From the NCBI GenBank assembly GCA_005882315.1, contig VBAR01000001.1, positions 2,057,736 to 2,121,735 of the forward strand: DNA of 64,000 bases. The letters run 5' to 3'. The position numbers and the translations under genes were made by a program. Shown in pieces: positions 16,993 to 24,904 of the stretch. The number at the start of each line of letters is the position of its first letter. The stretch's first letter is position 1. The notes below the pieces were generated by a model, which was not told the DNA's origin, made no database searches, and saw only the letters and a list, made by a program, of their open reading frames with translations. The DNA comes from Bacteroidota bacterium. Its GTDB lineage: Bacteria > Bacteroidota > Bacteroidia > Chitinophagales > Chitinophagaceae.

Positions 16993-19218
16993 TTATTTCT
17001 CCGCCAACACCGCCCTTTCCCTGTATTCTTTTGCAAACTCAACAAATGCTTTTGCCTGCAATAAATAATTTAGTGCAAAGGTTTCAGAAGGTTCGGCATC
17101 GTTCATCCGCATTACCTGTGTTTTAAAACTTGCGGCTTCGGTGTACAATGCGTTTGCTGTAAAATGTTTATCAAAATCATTGAGTATGCCATGCTGTGTA
17201 TTGCACTGCACACCCTGCTGCAGCAATAATGCTTTGGCGGTATGCACCTGCGCAGAGTAGGCATGGTAAATACTATCGGCCCATTGGCTGTTGGCAAACA
17301 ATTCTTCGCTGCTGGTAATTTTTTCTTCTGCTTCCAGTATCAGGGTTGCTACCAGGTCAATCATTACACCGGCACATTCTCCCACACCAATAGCAGTAGA
17401 AAATTTTTCCTGCTGTCCAAAATCAATATAATCGTCGGGTGTTAAATTGTCTAAACTTGCCAGTGGTTTTAATAGATCATAATAATACCTGTCCCCGTTG
17501 CGCTTACTGTAGGTTAAGAATGTTTCGCCTTGCGGGGCATTGGTTTTATAATCATTCAAAATAGTTCTTACTACATCAGGGCCACGTCTGCTGGGTACTT
17601 TCAATATTTTATCTGCAATTCGTCCTTCGCCAGCACCCAATACTCCACCACCAACGAGTACCTGCAATGCCGGCAATACCTGTCCCTTTGCTTTCAGTGA
17701 GCTGCCATGAAAACCAATAGAGGCCATTCCATGTTGTCCGCAACTGTTCATACAGCCGCTTATCTTAATCGCAATTTCTTTATTGTATAAATATTCGGGG
17801 AACTCTTCTTCTATCAGTTCAGATAATATAAGTGCGGCACCTGTACTGTTGCTGATACCCAAATTACAGGTATCTGTACCGGGACAACTGGTAACATCGG
17901 CCACAGAGCCAAAACCTGCAGCAGCAAATCCTTCTGATTCCAGAACGCTGTACACATATTCCAGGTGTTCGGGTTTTATAAAACGAAACTGCAATCCCTG
18001 GTTGATCGTCACCCGAACATCATCGGCAATCACATCTTTTAATTTTTCAATCAGGCTGCGGCTGGTTACTGAGCTTATATTTCCATTGGCCACACGAACA
18101 TAAACGGCGAAGTAGCCGGGTTGTTTTTGTTTTACAACATTAGTCGCTTTCCATAATTCAAACTTGTATGGGTTGGGTGTCGGGTGTGAGTTGTCAGTTG
18201 TCGGGTGGGTGGTGTCGGGTGTAGGGTGTTGGGTGTTGGATGTCCTGACACCTGGCACCTGACCACTGACACCTGCAATGTCAACTTTATACCTCTGATG
18301 CGTCAACGCCTTCTGTTCTTCAATTACAAATTCATTGAATGCATCGATGCCGATCTTCTGGATCAGGAATTTTATTCTTGCTTTATGACGGCTGTTACGT
18401 TCGCCATGACGATCAAATACTCTTAGTACACTTTCTAAGTAGGGTATTAACAGGTCTTCTTCTAAAAACTCATGCGTGGTAACGGCTAAATGCGGTTGTG
18501 CTCCAAGACCACCACCTATTACTACTTTAAATCCTCTTTGTTCTTTACCCCGTCCGACCGCCTGCCCGACTGAGTCATTCAGGCGGGGGTCATCCGGGCT
18601 GGCGTCTATTATTTTTATTCTTGGTATAGCACCCAGATCATGCATAAAAACAAGGGCTGTATCTTTTTCGCTGCTGCTGAATGCAATTTTAAATTTTCTT
18701 CCCATCTCCTGGCAAACAGGTTTGCGCAGGAAATATTCAAACATGGCATGTGCATACGGCGTTACATCAAATGGTTCTTCAGGATCGATACCTGCCATAT
18801 CTGATGCTGTGATATTTCTTACCGTATTGCCACATGCTTCACGGATGGTTACATCGTCTTTTTCCAGTTCAGCCCACATTTCAGGCGTACGGTCAAGACT
18901 TACAAAATGTATTTGTATATCCTGTCTTGTTGTTAAGTGCAGGTTGCCGGTAGAGTATTCATCGGATACATGTGAAATTCGTTCCCATTGTGCCAGTGTC
19001 ATTTTACCATAAGGCAATTTGATACGCACCATCTGTACACCGGGTTGACGCTGCCCGTAAACACCACGGGCCAAACGAAGGCTGCGGAATTTTTCTTCAT
19101 CCATTTTTCCTTCACGAAAGAGATGGATCTTTTTATCAAGGTCCACAATATCTTTCTCTACTAAAGCCTTTCCGTTTTTATTGGGAAGGCTTTCCAACTC
19201 GGTGCGAAAGCTCTGCAT
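16993..19218 (-). CDS. Ferredoxin-type sulfite/nitrite reductase, siroheme-dependent
   Basis: A 741-residue reductase with the duplicated half-domain layout of sulfite/nitrite reductases. The N-terminal half has TGNLHLTTRQDIQIHF and CGNTVRNITASD. The [4Fe-4S]-siroheme ligands are Cys445, Cys451, Cys489 and Cys493 (SCPGTDTC and GCMNSCGQ). It should reduce sulfite to sulfide in assimilation; nitrite is an alternative substrate, and context (siroheme operon opposite, metX and metZ downstream) favours sulfite. Two in-frame insertions make it longer than usual: residues about 206-224 come from a palindromic repeat and residues 315-350 from a His/Thr/Pro-rich simple repeat. A promoter and operator lie about 150 bases upstream, with a 100-bp repeat in the leader. 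Confidence 0.92.
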   Translation of the reverse strand: MQSFRTELESLPNKNGKALVEKDIVDLDKKIHLFREGKMDEEKFRSLRLARGVYGQRQPGVQMVRIKLPYGKMTLAQWERISHVSDEYSTGNLHLTTRQDIQIHFVSLDRTPEMWAELEKDDVTIREACGNTVRNITASDMAGIDPEEPFDVTPYAHAMFEYFLRKPVCQEMGRKFKIAFSSSEKDTALVFMHDLGAIPRIKIIDASPDDPRLNDSVGQAVGRGKEQRGFKVVIGGGLGAQPHLAVTTHEFLEEDLLIPYLESVLRVFDRHGERNSRHKARIKFLIQKIGIDAFNEFVIEEQKALTHQRYKVDIAGVSGQVPGVRTSNTQHPTPDTTHPTTDNSHPTPNPYKFELWKATNVVKQKQPGYFAVYVRVANGNISSVTSRSLIEKLKDVIADDVRVTINQGLQFRFIKPEHLEYVYSVLESEGFAAAGFGSVADVTSCPGTDTCNLGISNSTGAALILSELIEEEFPEYLYNKEIAIKISGCMNSCGQHGMASIGFHGSSLKAKGQVLPALQVLVGGGVLGAGEGRIADKILKVPSRRGPDVVRTILNDYKTNAPQGETFLTYSKRNGDRYYYDLLKPLASLDNLTPDDYIDFGQQEKFSTAIGVGECAGVMIDLVATLILEAEEKITSSEELFANSQWADSIYHAYSAQVHTAKALLLQQGVQCNTQHGILNDFDKHFTANALYTEAASFKTQVMRMNDAEPSETFALNYLLQAKAFVEFAKEYRERAVLAEK
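18169..18276. repeat. Simple-sequence insertion inside the sulfite reductase gene
   Basis: On the plus strand the stretch is built of imperfect GGGTGTCGGGTGT-like units followed by ACACCTGGCACCTGACC. On the coding strand it yields residues 315-350, rich in Thr, His, Pro and Asn (HPTPDTTHPTTDNSHPTPNP). It interrupts the region between the two half-domains without breaking the frame. Confidence 0.75.
18558..18586. repeat. Palindromic element in frame within the sulfite reductase gene
   Basis: CCGCCTG (18558-18564) and CAGGCGG (18580-18586) are exact inverted repeats around CCCGACTGAGTCATT. Translated, the insertion gives residues near 211-222 (PRLNDSVGQAVG), lying between IKIIDA and RGFKVVIGGGLGAQP. 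Those flanks would normally be separated by only a few residues. Confidence 0.7.
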
Positions 19219-19241
19219 ATACGTTGATTTCGTTTGTAATT

Positions 19242-19341
19242 TTCACGCAAAGACGCCAAGTTTTAATACATAAGACGCAAAGAGATTACTCCATTTAGTG
19301 TTTTGCTTTGCGTCTTTGCCTTCTTTGCGGCTTTGCGTGAA
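19242..19341. repeat. 100-bp element with 11-bp terminal inverted repeats
   Basis: TTCACGCAAAG at 19242-19252 is the exact reverse complement of CTTTGCGTGAA at 19331-19341. Inside are further CGCAAAG/CTTTGCG blocks (GACGCAAAGAG, CTTTGCGTCTTTGCC) that could pair. It contains no gene. It lies between the promoter and the start codon of the sulfite reductase gene, so it is transcribed as part of the 5' leader. Confidence 0.75.
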
Positions 19342-19352
19342 GCTGATATTGA

Positions 19353-19375
19353 TACCCTACTTTTCAGGTAGACTA
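19353..19375 (-). promoter_or_regulatory. Inverted-repeat operator, site 1 (sulfite reductase)
   Basis: Read on the minus strand: TAGTCTAC, seven bases, GTAGGGTA. It matches the other three sites (19478, 24832, 24995) at AGTCTAC exactly. It begins just downstream of the promoter's -7 box, so it covers the expected transcription start, a position typical for repression. Confidence 0.6.
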
Positions 19376-19377
19376 AG

Positions 19378-19409
19378 CAAAAGTAAGGCTGGACTGCTGT
19401 TAAAGCAAA
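19378..19409 (-). promoter_or_regulatory. Bacteroidota-type promoter of the sulfite reductase gene
   Basis: On the minus strand TTTG (19406-19409), 20 bases, TACTTTTG (19378-19385). This is a full match to the known Bacteroidota consensus of a -33 TTTG/TTG box and a -7 TAnnTTTG box. The start would fall near 19371, inside operator site 1, giving a leader of about 150 bases. Confidence 0.65.
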
Positions 19410-19477
19410 TATTATTTCCCAATAACGAATGTAAGTATGATGACGGGAGAATGACAAACGGCTTAAAATAGTTTAAT

Positions 19478-19514
19478 CAGTCTACTTGTTCAGTAGGGAA
19501 ATATATTATCTTTA
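19478..19514 (+). promoter_or_regulatory. Operator site 2 and promoter of the ALA synthase operon
   Basis: CAGTCTAC, seven bases, GTAGGGAA at 19478-19500 is the second copy of the operator. It overlaps the TTG (19486-19488) of a probable promoter whose -7 box is TATCTTTA (19507-19514, one mismatch to TAnnTTTG, spacer 18). The operator thus covers the -33 region. The start codon follows 46 bases after the -7 box. Confidence 0.55.
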
Positions 19515-19559
19515 CGGCTGTGCATCAAACCCAGGCATGGCCAACTGATTTAAAGAAGT

Positions 19560-20783
19560 ATGAATTATCATTCATTTTTTAAAGAGAAGCTTCAGCAACT
19601 GAAAGACAATGGCTCATACCGCTATTTTCTTGAAGTGAATAAAAGTGCACAGCATTTCCCCAACTTTTATTATACAGATGAAAAAGGTCAACAACATGCA
19701 GCCGTAAACTGGTGCAGCAATGATTATCTCAGCATGAGTACCAATGAAGATGTGATCGCAAAGCTGGGATTTGTAACTCATCGCAGTGGTACGGGTAGCG
19801 GAGGTACAAGAAATATTTCAGGTACAACCAATCACCATAAAGAATTGGAGACAACGTTGGCTGCATGGCATAGGAAAGAAGCAGCTTTACTATTCAACGG
19901 TGCTTACCAGGCCAATGTAACTACGCTGCAAACGTTGGGAAAAAATATTCCAGGTCTTGTATTTTTTTCTGATGAAAGAAATCATGCTTCCATTATTGAA
20001 GGGATCCGCGGATGCAAGAACGAAAAGAAAGTTTTCAGGCATAATGATGTGGAGCATTTGGAGGAGTTGTTACAGTCGGTTCCGGCAGATAAACCAAAGC
20101 TGATCGTTTTTGAATCGGTTTACTCGATGAGTGGAACGATTGCTCCGACCAGGGAGATCATTTCATTGGCAAAAAAATATAATGCACTTACTTATATAGA
20201 TGAAGTGCATGGTGTAGGATTGTATGGAGAAACAGGAGCCGGTGTATTGGAACAAGAAGAACTGCAACAGGAAATAGATATTGTGAATGGAACATTATCA
20301 AAAGCGATCGGTGTGTTTGGCGGATATATTGCTGCGTCAGTAACACTTATTGATTTTATAAGAAGCTTTGGCAGTGGATTTATTTTTACTACTTCATTGC
20401 CGCCAGCTATTTGTGCGGCTGCAAATAAAAGTATTAAACTGATCCAACAGAATGACGAAATAAGAAAGCATTTTTTTGAAAATGTATCTCAGTTAAGAAT
20501 TGCTTTTGCAAATAATGGAATTGAATTCAGAGTGAACAATTCACATATAACTATTATACCCGTAAAGGATGCTGCCCGATGCAGGGAAGTAGCAAATAAA
20601 TTACTGGAGCAGCATGGAATTTACCTGCAGCCCATTAATTTTCCTACTGTTCCTGTCGGCGAGGAATGCCTGCGCATTATTATTACAGCAAGACATTTAC
20701 CAAAACATATCAATCACCTGGCCTACAGCCTTAAAAAAACATTGGATGCCCGTCCCGCAATACAAAGGAAAACATATTGTTAA
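19560..20783 (+). CDS. hemA: 5-aminolevulinate synthase (C4 pathway)
   Basis: A 407-residue PLP enzyme of the alpha-oxoamine synthase family that should condense glycine and succinyl-CoA to 5-aminolevulinate. It is separated from 8-amino-7-oxononanoate synthase and KBL by ALA-synthase residues at matching positions: Arg21, Asn54, Thr83 and Ile86 for succinyl-CoA, Asp214/His217 in DEVHGVG, and the PLP Lys248 in NGTLSKAIG. Asn360-FPTVP near the C-terminus is also typical. The Arg21/Asn54/Thr83/Ile86/Lys248 numbering equals that of Rhodobacter capsulatus ALAS. It is first in a four-gene operon with overlapping HemCD and HemB. The symbol hemA here means ALAS, not glutamyl-tRNA reductase. Confidence 0.9.
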   Translation: MNYHSFFKEKLQQLKDNGSYRYFLEVNKSAQHFPNFYYTDEKGQQHAAVNWCSNDYLSMSTNEDVIAKLGFVTHRSGTGSGGTRNISGTTNHHKELETTLAAWHRKEAALLFNGAYQANVTTLQTLGKNIPGLVFFSDERNHASIIEGIRGCKNEKKVFRHNDVEHLEELLQSVPADKPKLIVFESVYSMSGTIAPTREIISLAKKYNALTYIDEVHGVGLYGETGAGVLEQEELQQEIDIVNGTLSKAIGVFGGYIAASVTLIDFIRSFGSGFIFTTSLPPAICAAANKSIKLIQQNDEIRKHFFENVSQLRIAFANNGIEFRVNNSHITIIPVKDAARCREVANKLLEQHGIYLQPINFPTVPVGEECLRIIITARHLPKHINHLAYSLKKTLDARPAIQRKTYC

Positions 20784-22329
20784 TAATCTGCCAGCGGGAG
20801 AGACAATCAGATTGATTGGCAGGAGTTCCCGGCTGTCGCTGTTGCAGATTGATATTGTAAAACAAAAAATACAATTGGCATTTCCACAACTCAAAGTGGA
20901 AGTGATTGCACGCAGTAGCAGGGGAGATGCATTGCAGGAAATTCCATTACACACAGTTGAAGGCAGTGATTTTTTTACACAGGATATTTTTGATGCATTG
21001 GCAAAAGCTGAAGCTGATATAGCCGTTCATTCATTGAAGGATATGAGCAGCGAACATTTTTTTGGAACAAACAAGTTTGCTGTGGTTGACAGGGATGATA
21101 CAAGAGATGTGGCCATCTTTAATAATGATATTGAAGAAAAGATAAGAAAGGGAGAAACGATTGTGATCGGAACCTGTTCGCCAAGAAGAGAAGAGATGGC
21201 AACTGTTTTCCTGAAAAAGGCCTTACCTCAATTACATAAAGAAATAAATATTATCACGAAGCCGATCCGTGGAAATGTAGAAACAAGATTAAAGAAACTA
21301 AGTAGCGGTGAATATGATGCGACGATACTGGCAACAGCAGGAATTAACCGTTTATTGAGAAGCGAAGAAGATTCAATACTTATTAAAAAATTATTAGCTG
21401 GCAAAAAGTTGATGTTGCTGCCATTAATAGAATGCGTACCGGCTCCTTGCCAGGGCGCAATAGTGGTTGAAGCAAATCCTTCAAATACAAAAGCGATTGA
21501 AGTATTAAAGGGAATTAATAATGAGGAATTGCTTGCAAATTGTTTTGCTGAAAAAAAAGAAGCCATAAAATATGGAACTGGCTGTATTCAAAAATTCGGA
21601 GTAACAACTCTTGATACAAAAAACGGTAAATATTTATACGCTGCCGGGAAGGATGCGGAAGGGACTGAATTTGTAAAATGGGATCCATTACCATCTCTTG
21701 ATATAAAAAACCTTTTTTCTTCAACTGATGTGATGAAAGATTTTTTTGAATATGTCCCGGTAGCTATCGGGGCGAGTAATGAGAATATTAAAATCAAAAA
21801 CCCGGTAGTATTCCTCGCAAATTATAAAGCTATAAGCGGAAAAGATAAACTGAGTTTAGCTCACAAAACAATTTTAGCATCCGGAACAAGAACCTGGTTT
21901 GAATTAGCAAAGCAGGGTTATTGGGTTACTGCCAGCGCAGATGCATTGGGTTTTGAATTTTTATTACCATCATTACGCATGCCTTTGCTTGGTATTGGTA
22001 TTTTGGATTTTGTGATATTAACTCACGAAATTGCAGCAGAAAGATGGAGGAAGAAAGGGTACAGTGCAGTGAGTAATTCTAAGCTCTTGTCAAAAAATAA
22101 TGAAGCAATTAAAGAATCAATTGCTGTTGCAGATGCAATATTCTGGAGCAGCTATTCGCAATATGAATTTTACGGGCACTCTGCAAAACCGGGAGTAAAA
22201 CATTTATGCGCCGGTGGTGAAACTGCTGAGCTGCTGAAGCAGCAAGGTATAGAGCCTGTAATATTTCCAACTATAAAAGCATTTGAACAATGGAGAAAAT
22301 CTTCTATCCGCTCACACAGCGTCGCCTGA
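20746..22329 (+). CDS. hemCD: Hydroxymethylbilane synthase fused to uroporphyrinogen-III synthase
   Basis: A bifunctional protein of about 527 residues. The N-terminal HemC part polymerises four porphobilinogens; visible pieces are IGRSSRLSLLQ, AVHSLKDM, GTCSPRREE and RGNVETRLKKL. Cys280 in YGTGCIQ should carry the dipyrromethane cofactor. After a linker near residue 340, the C-terminal half resembles HemD, with ILASGTRTW and the closing CAGGETAELLKQQGIEPVIFP. The ATG at 20746 overlaps the ALAS gene by 38 bases; no better start is visible. Its 3' end overlaps hemB by 40 bases, so translation is probably coupled. A palindrome (21756-21771) lies in frame in the linker region. The HemD half is diverged, so it is less certain than HemC. 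Confidence 0.88.
   Translation: MPVPQYKGKHIVNNLPAGETIRLIGRSSRLSLLQIDIVKQKIQLAFPQLKVEVIARSSRGDALQEIPLHTVEGSDFFTQDIFDALAKAEADIAVHSLKDMSSEHFFGTNKFAVVDRDDTRDVAIFNNDIEEKIRKGETIVIGTCSPRREEMATVFLKKALPQLHKEINIITKPIRGNVETRLKKLSSGEYDATILATAGINRLLRSEEDSILIKKLLAGKKLMLLPLIECVPAPCQGAIVVEANPSNTKAIEVLKGINNEELLANCFAEKKEAIKYGTGCIQKFGVTTLDTKNGKYLYAAGKDAEGTEFVKWDPLPSLDIKNLFSSTDVMKDFFEYVPVAIGASNENIKIKNPVVFLANYKAISGKDKLSLAHKTILASGTRTWFELAKQGYWVTASADALGFEFLLPSLRMPLLGIGILDFVILTHEIAAERWRKKGYSAVSNSKLLSKNNEAIKESIAVADAIFWSSYSQYEFYGHSAKPGVKHLCAGGETAELLKQQGIEPVIFPTIKAFEQWRKSSIRSHSVA
21756..21771. repeat. CCCGGTAGCTATCGGG palindrome in frame within hemCD
   Basis: A 16-base near-perfect palindrome (one G/T wobble pair) encoding part of VPVAIGAS at the HemC-HemD junction. 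The related CCCGATAGTTATCGGG occurs at 48507-48522 between genes, so this is one copy of a small dispersed family. Confidence 0.6.
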
Positions 22330-23285
22330 GAACGGATGCACATATTCGGGAGCTGACAGCATCTGTAAAACTTTCACACAAAAGTTTTATTCAGCCGTTG
22401 TTTGTTGATGAGGCAATCGATGAGCCAAGAGATGTAATTGGATTAAATGGAGTGCAGGTGGATACAATGCATACTGTTTTAAAAACAATTGAAGATTGTG
22501 TTGAAGAAGGGATCAATAAATTTTTAGTATTCCCGGTCCCTGCAAATAAAGTGGAAAAGGATTTTGATTTTTCATTTGCTGTATCAGTAATTAAAAACAT
22601 AAGGGAATTTTTTGGCGAGGATATTTGGATAGCATCAGATCTCTGTCTTTGCAGTTATACTTCACATGGGCATTGCGGAATTTTGAGTGATGATCATTCA
22701 AGACTGGTAAACCATAAAACAGTTGATGTACTGAACCGCTATGCATTACAGTTAGCGAATGCCGGTGCCAATTGTATTGCCCCGAGCGATATGACTGATG
22801 GCAGAATAGCCGGTATCCGGACTTCACTTGATGCAATGAATTTTGACAATGTAAGTATCATGAGCTATGCTGCTAAATTCAGTTCGCAGTTTTACGGACC
22901 CTTCCGTGATGCCTGTCATTCATCGCCCAATGCAAGTGGGTTGAAAAATCGTAAAACATACCAGCTTTCCCCACTCAATATTAATGACGCTATTGCAAGC
23001 GCATTGCGTGATGAACAAGAAGGGGCGGATATTCTGATGGTGAAACCTGCTGCATTATATACTGATGTAATTGCAAAATTGAAACAACAGACTTTGAAAC
23101 CACTTGCGGCCTATCATGTAAGCGGGGAGTACGCAGCCATTGAAGCATTAGCAGAAAAAGGCTTAGTGAATCGTGAAGCAGCTCATCTGGAAGTATGGAC
23201 AGCATTGACAAGAGCAGGAGCTGATATCATAATTTCGTATGCGGCTAAAAATGCTAAAGAATGGATCTCTAAAATGGAATATTAG
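22290..23285 (+). CDS. hemB: Delta-aminolevulinic acid dehydratase (porphobilinogen synthase)
   Basis: A 331-residue HemB that condenses two ALA molecules to porphobilinogen. The zinc-site triad is present in DLCLCSYTSHGHCG (three Cys), so it belongs to the zinc-dependent class. Schiff-base lysines are in MSYAAKFSSQFYGPFRDA and LMVKPA. YHVSGEYA near residue 275 is typical. Its start overlaps the end of hemCD by 40 bases and its stop lies one base before the next ATG, so the genes form a tight operon. Length and motifs are normal. Confidence 0.96.
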   Translation: MEKIFYPLTQRRLRTDAHIRELTASVKLSHKSFIQPLFVDEAIDEPRDVIGLNGVQVDTMHTVLKTIEDCVEEGINKFLVFPVPANKVEKDFDFSFAVSVIKNIREFFGEDIWIASDLCLCSYTSHGHCGILSDDHSRLVNHKTVDVLNRYALQLANAGANCIAPSDMTDGRIAGIRTSLDAMNFDNVSIMSYAAKFSSQFYGPFRDACHSSPNASGLKNRKTYQLSPLNINDAIASALRDEQEGADILMVKPAALYTDVIAKLKQQTLKPLAAYHVSGEYAAIEALAEKGLVNREAAHLEVWTALTRAGADIIISYAAKNAKEWISKMEY

Positions 23286-23286
23286 A

Positions 23287-24792
23287 ATGGATAATAAAGG
23301 TAACATACAAAAACCTTCTTCTGAAACTGATAAAAAGAATCAGCTCTACCCGGTTTTTCTCAAACTGGAGCAACTGGAATTATTATTAGTTGGGGCCGGA
23401 AATGTCGGGCTGGAAAAGCTACATTCATTACTTGCAAATTCTCCCGAAGCAAAAATTTCAATCGTAGCACCGCAGGTGAAAGATGAAGTAAGGAAACTTG
23501 TTTTTAAACATCCATCCTGTAAAATTATTCAACGTGAATTTCAAGAGGGGGATTTAGATAATAAGGGTCTTGTAATATTGGCTACTGATAACAGGCAATT
23601 ACACGAAGAAATAAAAATACTCACAACTGTGAGAGGGATTTTAGCAAATGTTGCCGATACACCAGAGCTCTGTGATTTTTACCTCGGTAGTATCGTTCAG
23701 AAGGGTAATTTAAAAATTGCTATTTCGACAAATGGTAAATCTCCTACAGCTGCTAAAAGAATAAAAGAAGTTTTGCATGAAGCATTACCCGGCGAGCTTG
23801 ATAATGTAATTGAGAATCTGCATAAAGTAAGAAACAAACTCAATGGTAATTTTGAATATAAAGTAAAGAAGCTAAACAAGCTTACACAAGTATTAGTAGA
23901 TAATGATAATTCTGAAAATGCGCTTCGTTGGCGCCGGATCGCTACGTACTCATTACTTGCATTTGGTTTTATGCTTATTGGTTATTTTATTTTTTCTTAT
24001 ATACCATTTAGAACAATGACAGATGAAACAGTAAAATGGTATCAGACACTTGACAAAAATTTTCATTGGATGGTGTTAGCTGGTTTTCTTGCACAGATGG
24101 TAGATGGTGCTACAAGTATGGGTTATGGTGTGACGAGCTCTATTATATTACAAACGGCGAGTGTTAGTCCGGCAGCAATAAGTGCCAGTATACATTCAGC
24201 AGAAATGTTTACAACGGCTGCATCAGGGTATAGTCATTACAAATTTGGAAATGTAAACAAGAAACTTTTTAAAGCATTAGTTATACCTGGGGTGATCGGT
24301 GCAATATTGGGAGCATTGTTACTTGTTAAATTTAATGATGCACATCTTAAGTATTTACGGCCGGCAATGGCAATTTATACATTGTTGTTAGGAATAAAAA
24401 TATTTGCCAATGCTTTCATGCCTAACATTAAAAAGAAATTCAAACGATACAGCTGGTTAGCTGGAGCCGGTGGATTTCTCGATTCATTCGGTGGCGGAGG
24501 GTGGGGTCCGATCGTTACATCTACATTAATTACAAAAGGAAGAACACCCAAATATGTTATAGGTTCAGTAAGCCTTACCGAGTTTTTTGTGACGCTGGCA
24601 AGTGCATTTACATTTTTTACTTTGATCGGGGTGCAGAATTGGCAGGTAATACTTGCTTTAGTTATTGGGGGCGTTATTGCTGCCCCAATTGCTGCAAGAC
24701 TTGCAGGTAAACTTCCCCGCAAAGCTTCATTTATTTTACTCGGGAGCGTAGTAGTGATCTGGAGTATAAAGATCCTTGCGAGTTTATTTTAA
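23287..24792 (+). CDS. Precorrin-2 dehydrogenase domain fused to TauE/SafE-type permease
   Basis: A 501-residue fusion. Residues about 20-215 match the CysG N-terminal/Met8 module, with Rossmann motif VGAGNVG (35-41), ILATDN, Asp124 in NVADTPE (candidate catalytic Asp) and STNGKSP (147-153). It should oxidise precorrin-2 and may insert iron to give siroheme. Residues about 215-501 form a TauE/SafE (TSUP) permease, with about eight hydrophobic helices, QMVDGATSMGYG near 270-281 and FLDSFGGGGWGP in the second repeat. Such permeases move sulfite, sulfate or organosulfur anions. The ATG at 23287 follows the hemB stop by one base; an upstream start within hemB is unlikely. No uroporphyrinogen methyltransferase domain is attached. 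Confidence 0.9.
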   Translation: MDNKGNIQKPSSETDKKNQLYPVFLKLEQLELLLVGAGNVGLEKLHSLLANSPEAKISIVAPQVKDEVRKLVFKHPSCKIIQREFQEGDLDNKGLVILATDNRQLHEEIKILTTVRGILANVADTPELCDFYLGSIVQKGNLKIAISTNGKSPTAAKRIKEVLHEALPGELDNVIENLHKVRNKLNGNFEYKVKKLNKLTQVLVDNDNSENALRWRRIATYSLLAFGFMLIGYFIFSYIPFRTMTDETVKWYQTLDKNFHWMVLAGFLAQMVDGATSMGYGVTSSIILQTASVSPAAISASIHSAEMFTTAASGYSHYKFGNVNKKLFKALVIPGVIGAILGALLLVKFNDAHLKYLRPAMAIYTLLLGIKIFANAFMPNIKKKFKRYSWLAGAGGFLDSFGGGGWGPIVTSTLITKGRTPKYVIGSVSLTEFFVTLASAFTFFTLIGVQNWQVILALVIGGVIAAPIAARLAGKLPRKASFILLGSVVVIWSIKILASLF

Positions 24793-24831
24793 CTAATGAC
24801 TGTTAATTAATGGAAAATATTTTATAAAAAA

Positions 24832-24874
24832 TAGTCTACTGATTTGGTAGGATAATAAATGCACCCTATGTTTG
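24832..24874 (+). promoter_or_regulatory. Operator site 3 overlapping a consensus promoter
   Basis: TAGTCTAC, seven bases, GTAGGATA at 24832-24854 is the third operator. It overlaps a perfect Bacteroidota promoter: TTTG (24843-24846), 20 bases, TATGTTTG (24867-24874). Transcription would start near 24881, leaving a 5' leader of about 155 bases before the TonB-receptor gene. That leader contains a 24-codon ORF and operator site 4. Confidence 0.65.
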
Positions 24875-24904
24875 TAAAATAAATAATCAATAAAAATTTT
24901 ATCT

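Noticed and set aside
16834-17126. Three overlapping plus-strand frames through the tandem array
   Set aside because: They are produced by the 16-bp repeat, which reads open in all frames, and then run antisense to sulfite reductase.
19263-19457. 64-codon minus-strand frame upstream of sulfite reductase
   Set aside because: Most of it is translation of the 100-bp repeat (KAAKKAKTQSK-type residues) and it overlaps promoter and operator.
19560-20783. 8-amino-7-oxononanoate synthase or 2-amino-3-ketobutyrate CoA ligase
   Set aside because: Arg21, Thr83, Asn54 and the FPTVP segment match ALA synthase, and the gene is in an operon with hemCD and hemB.
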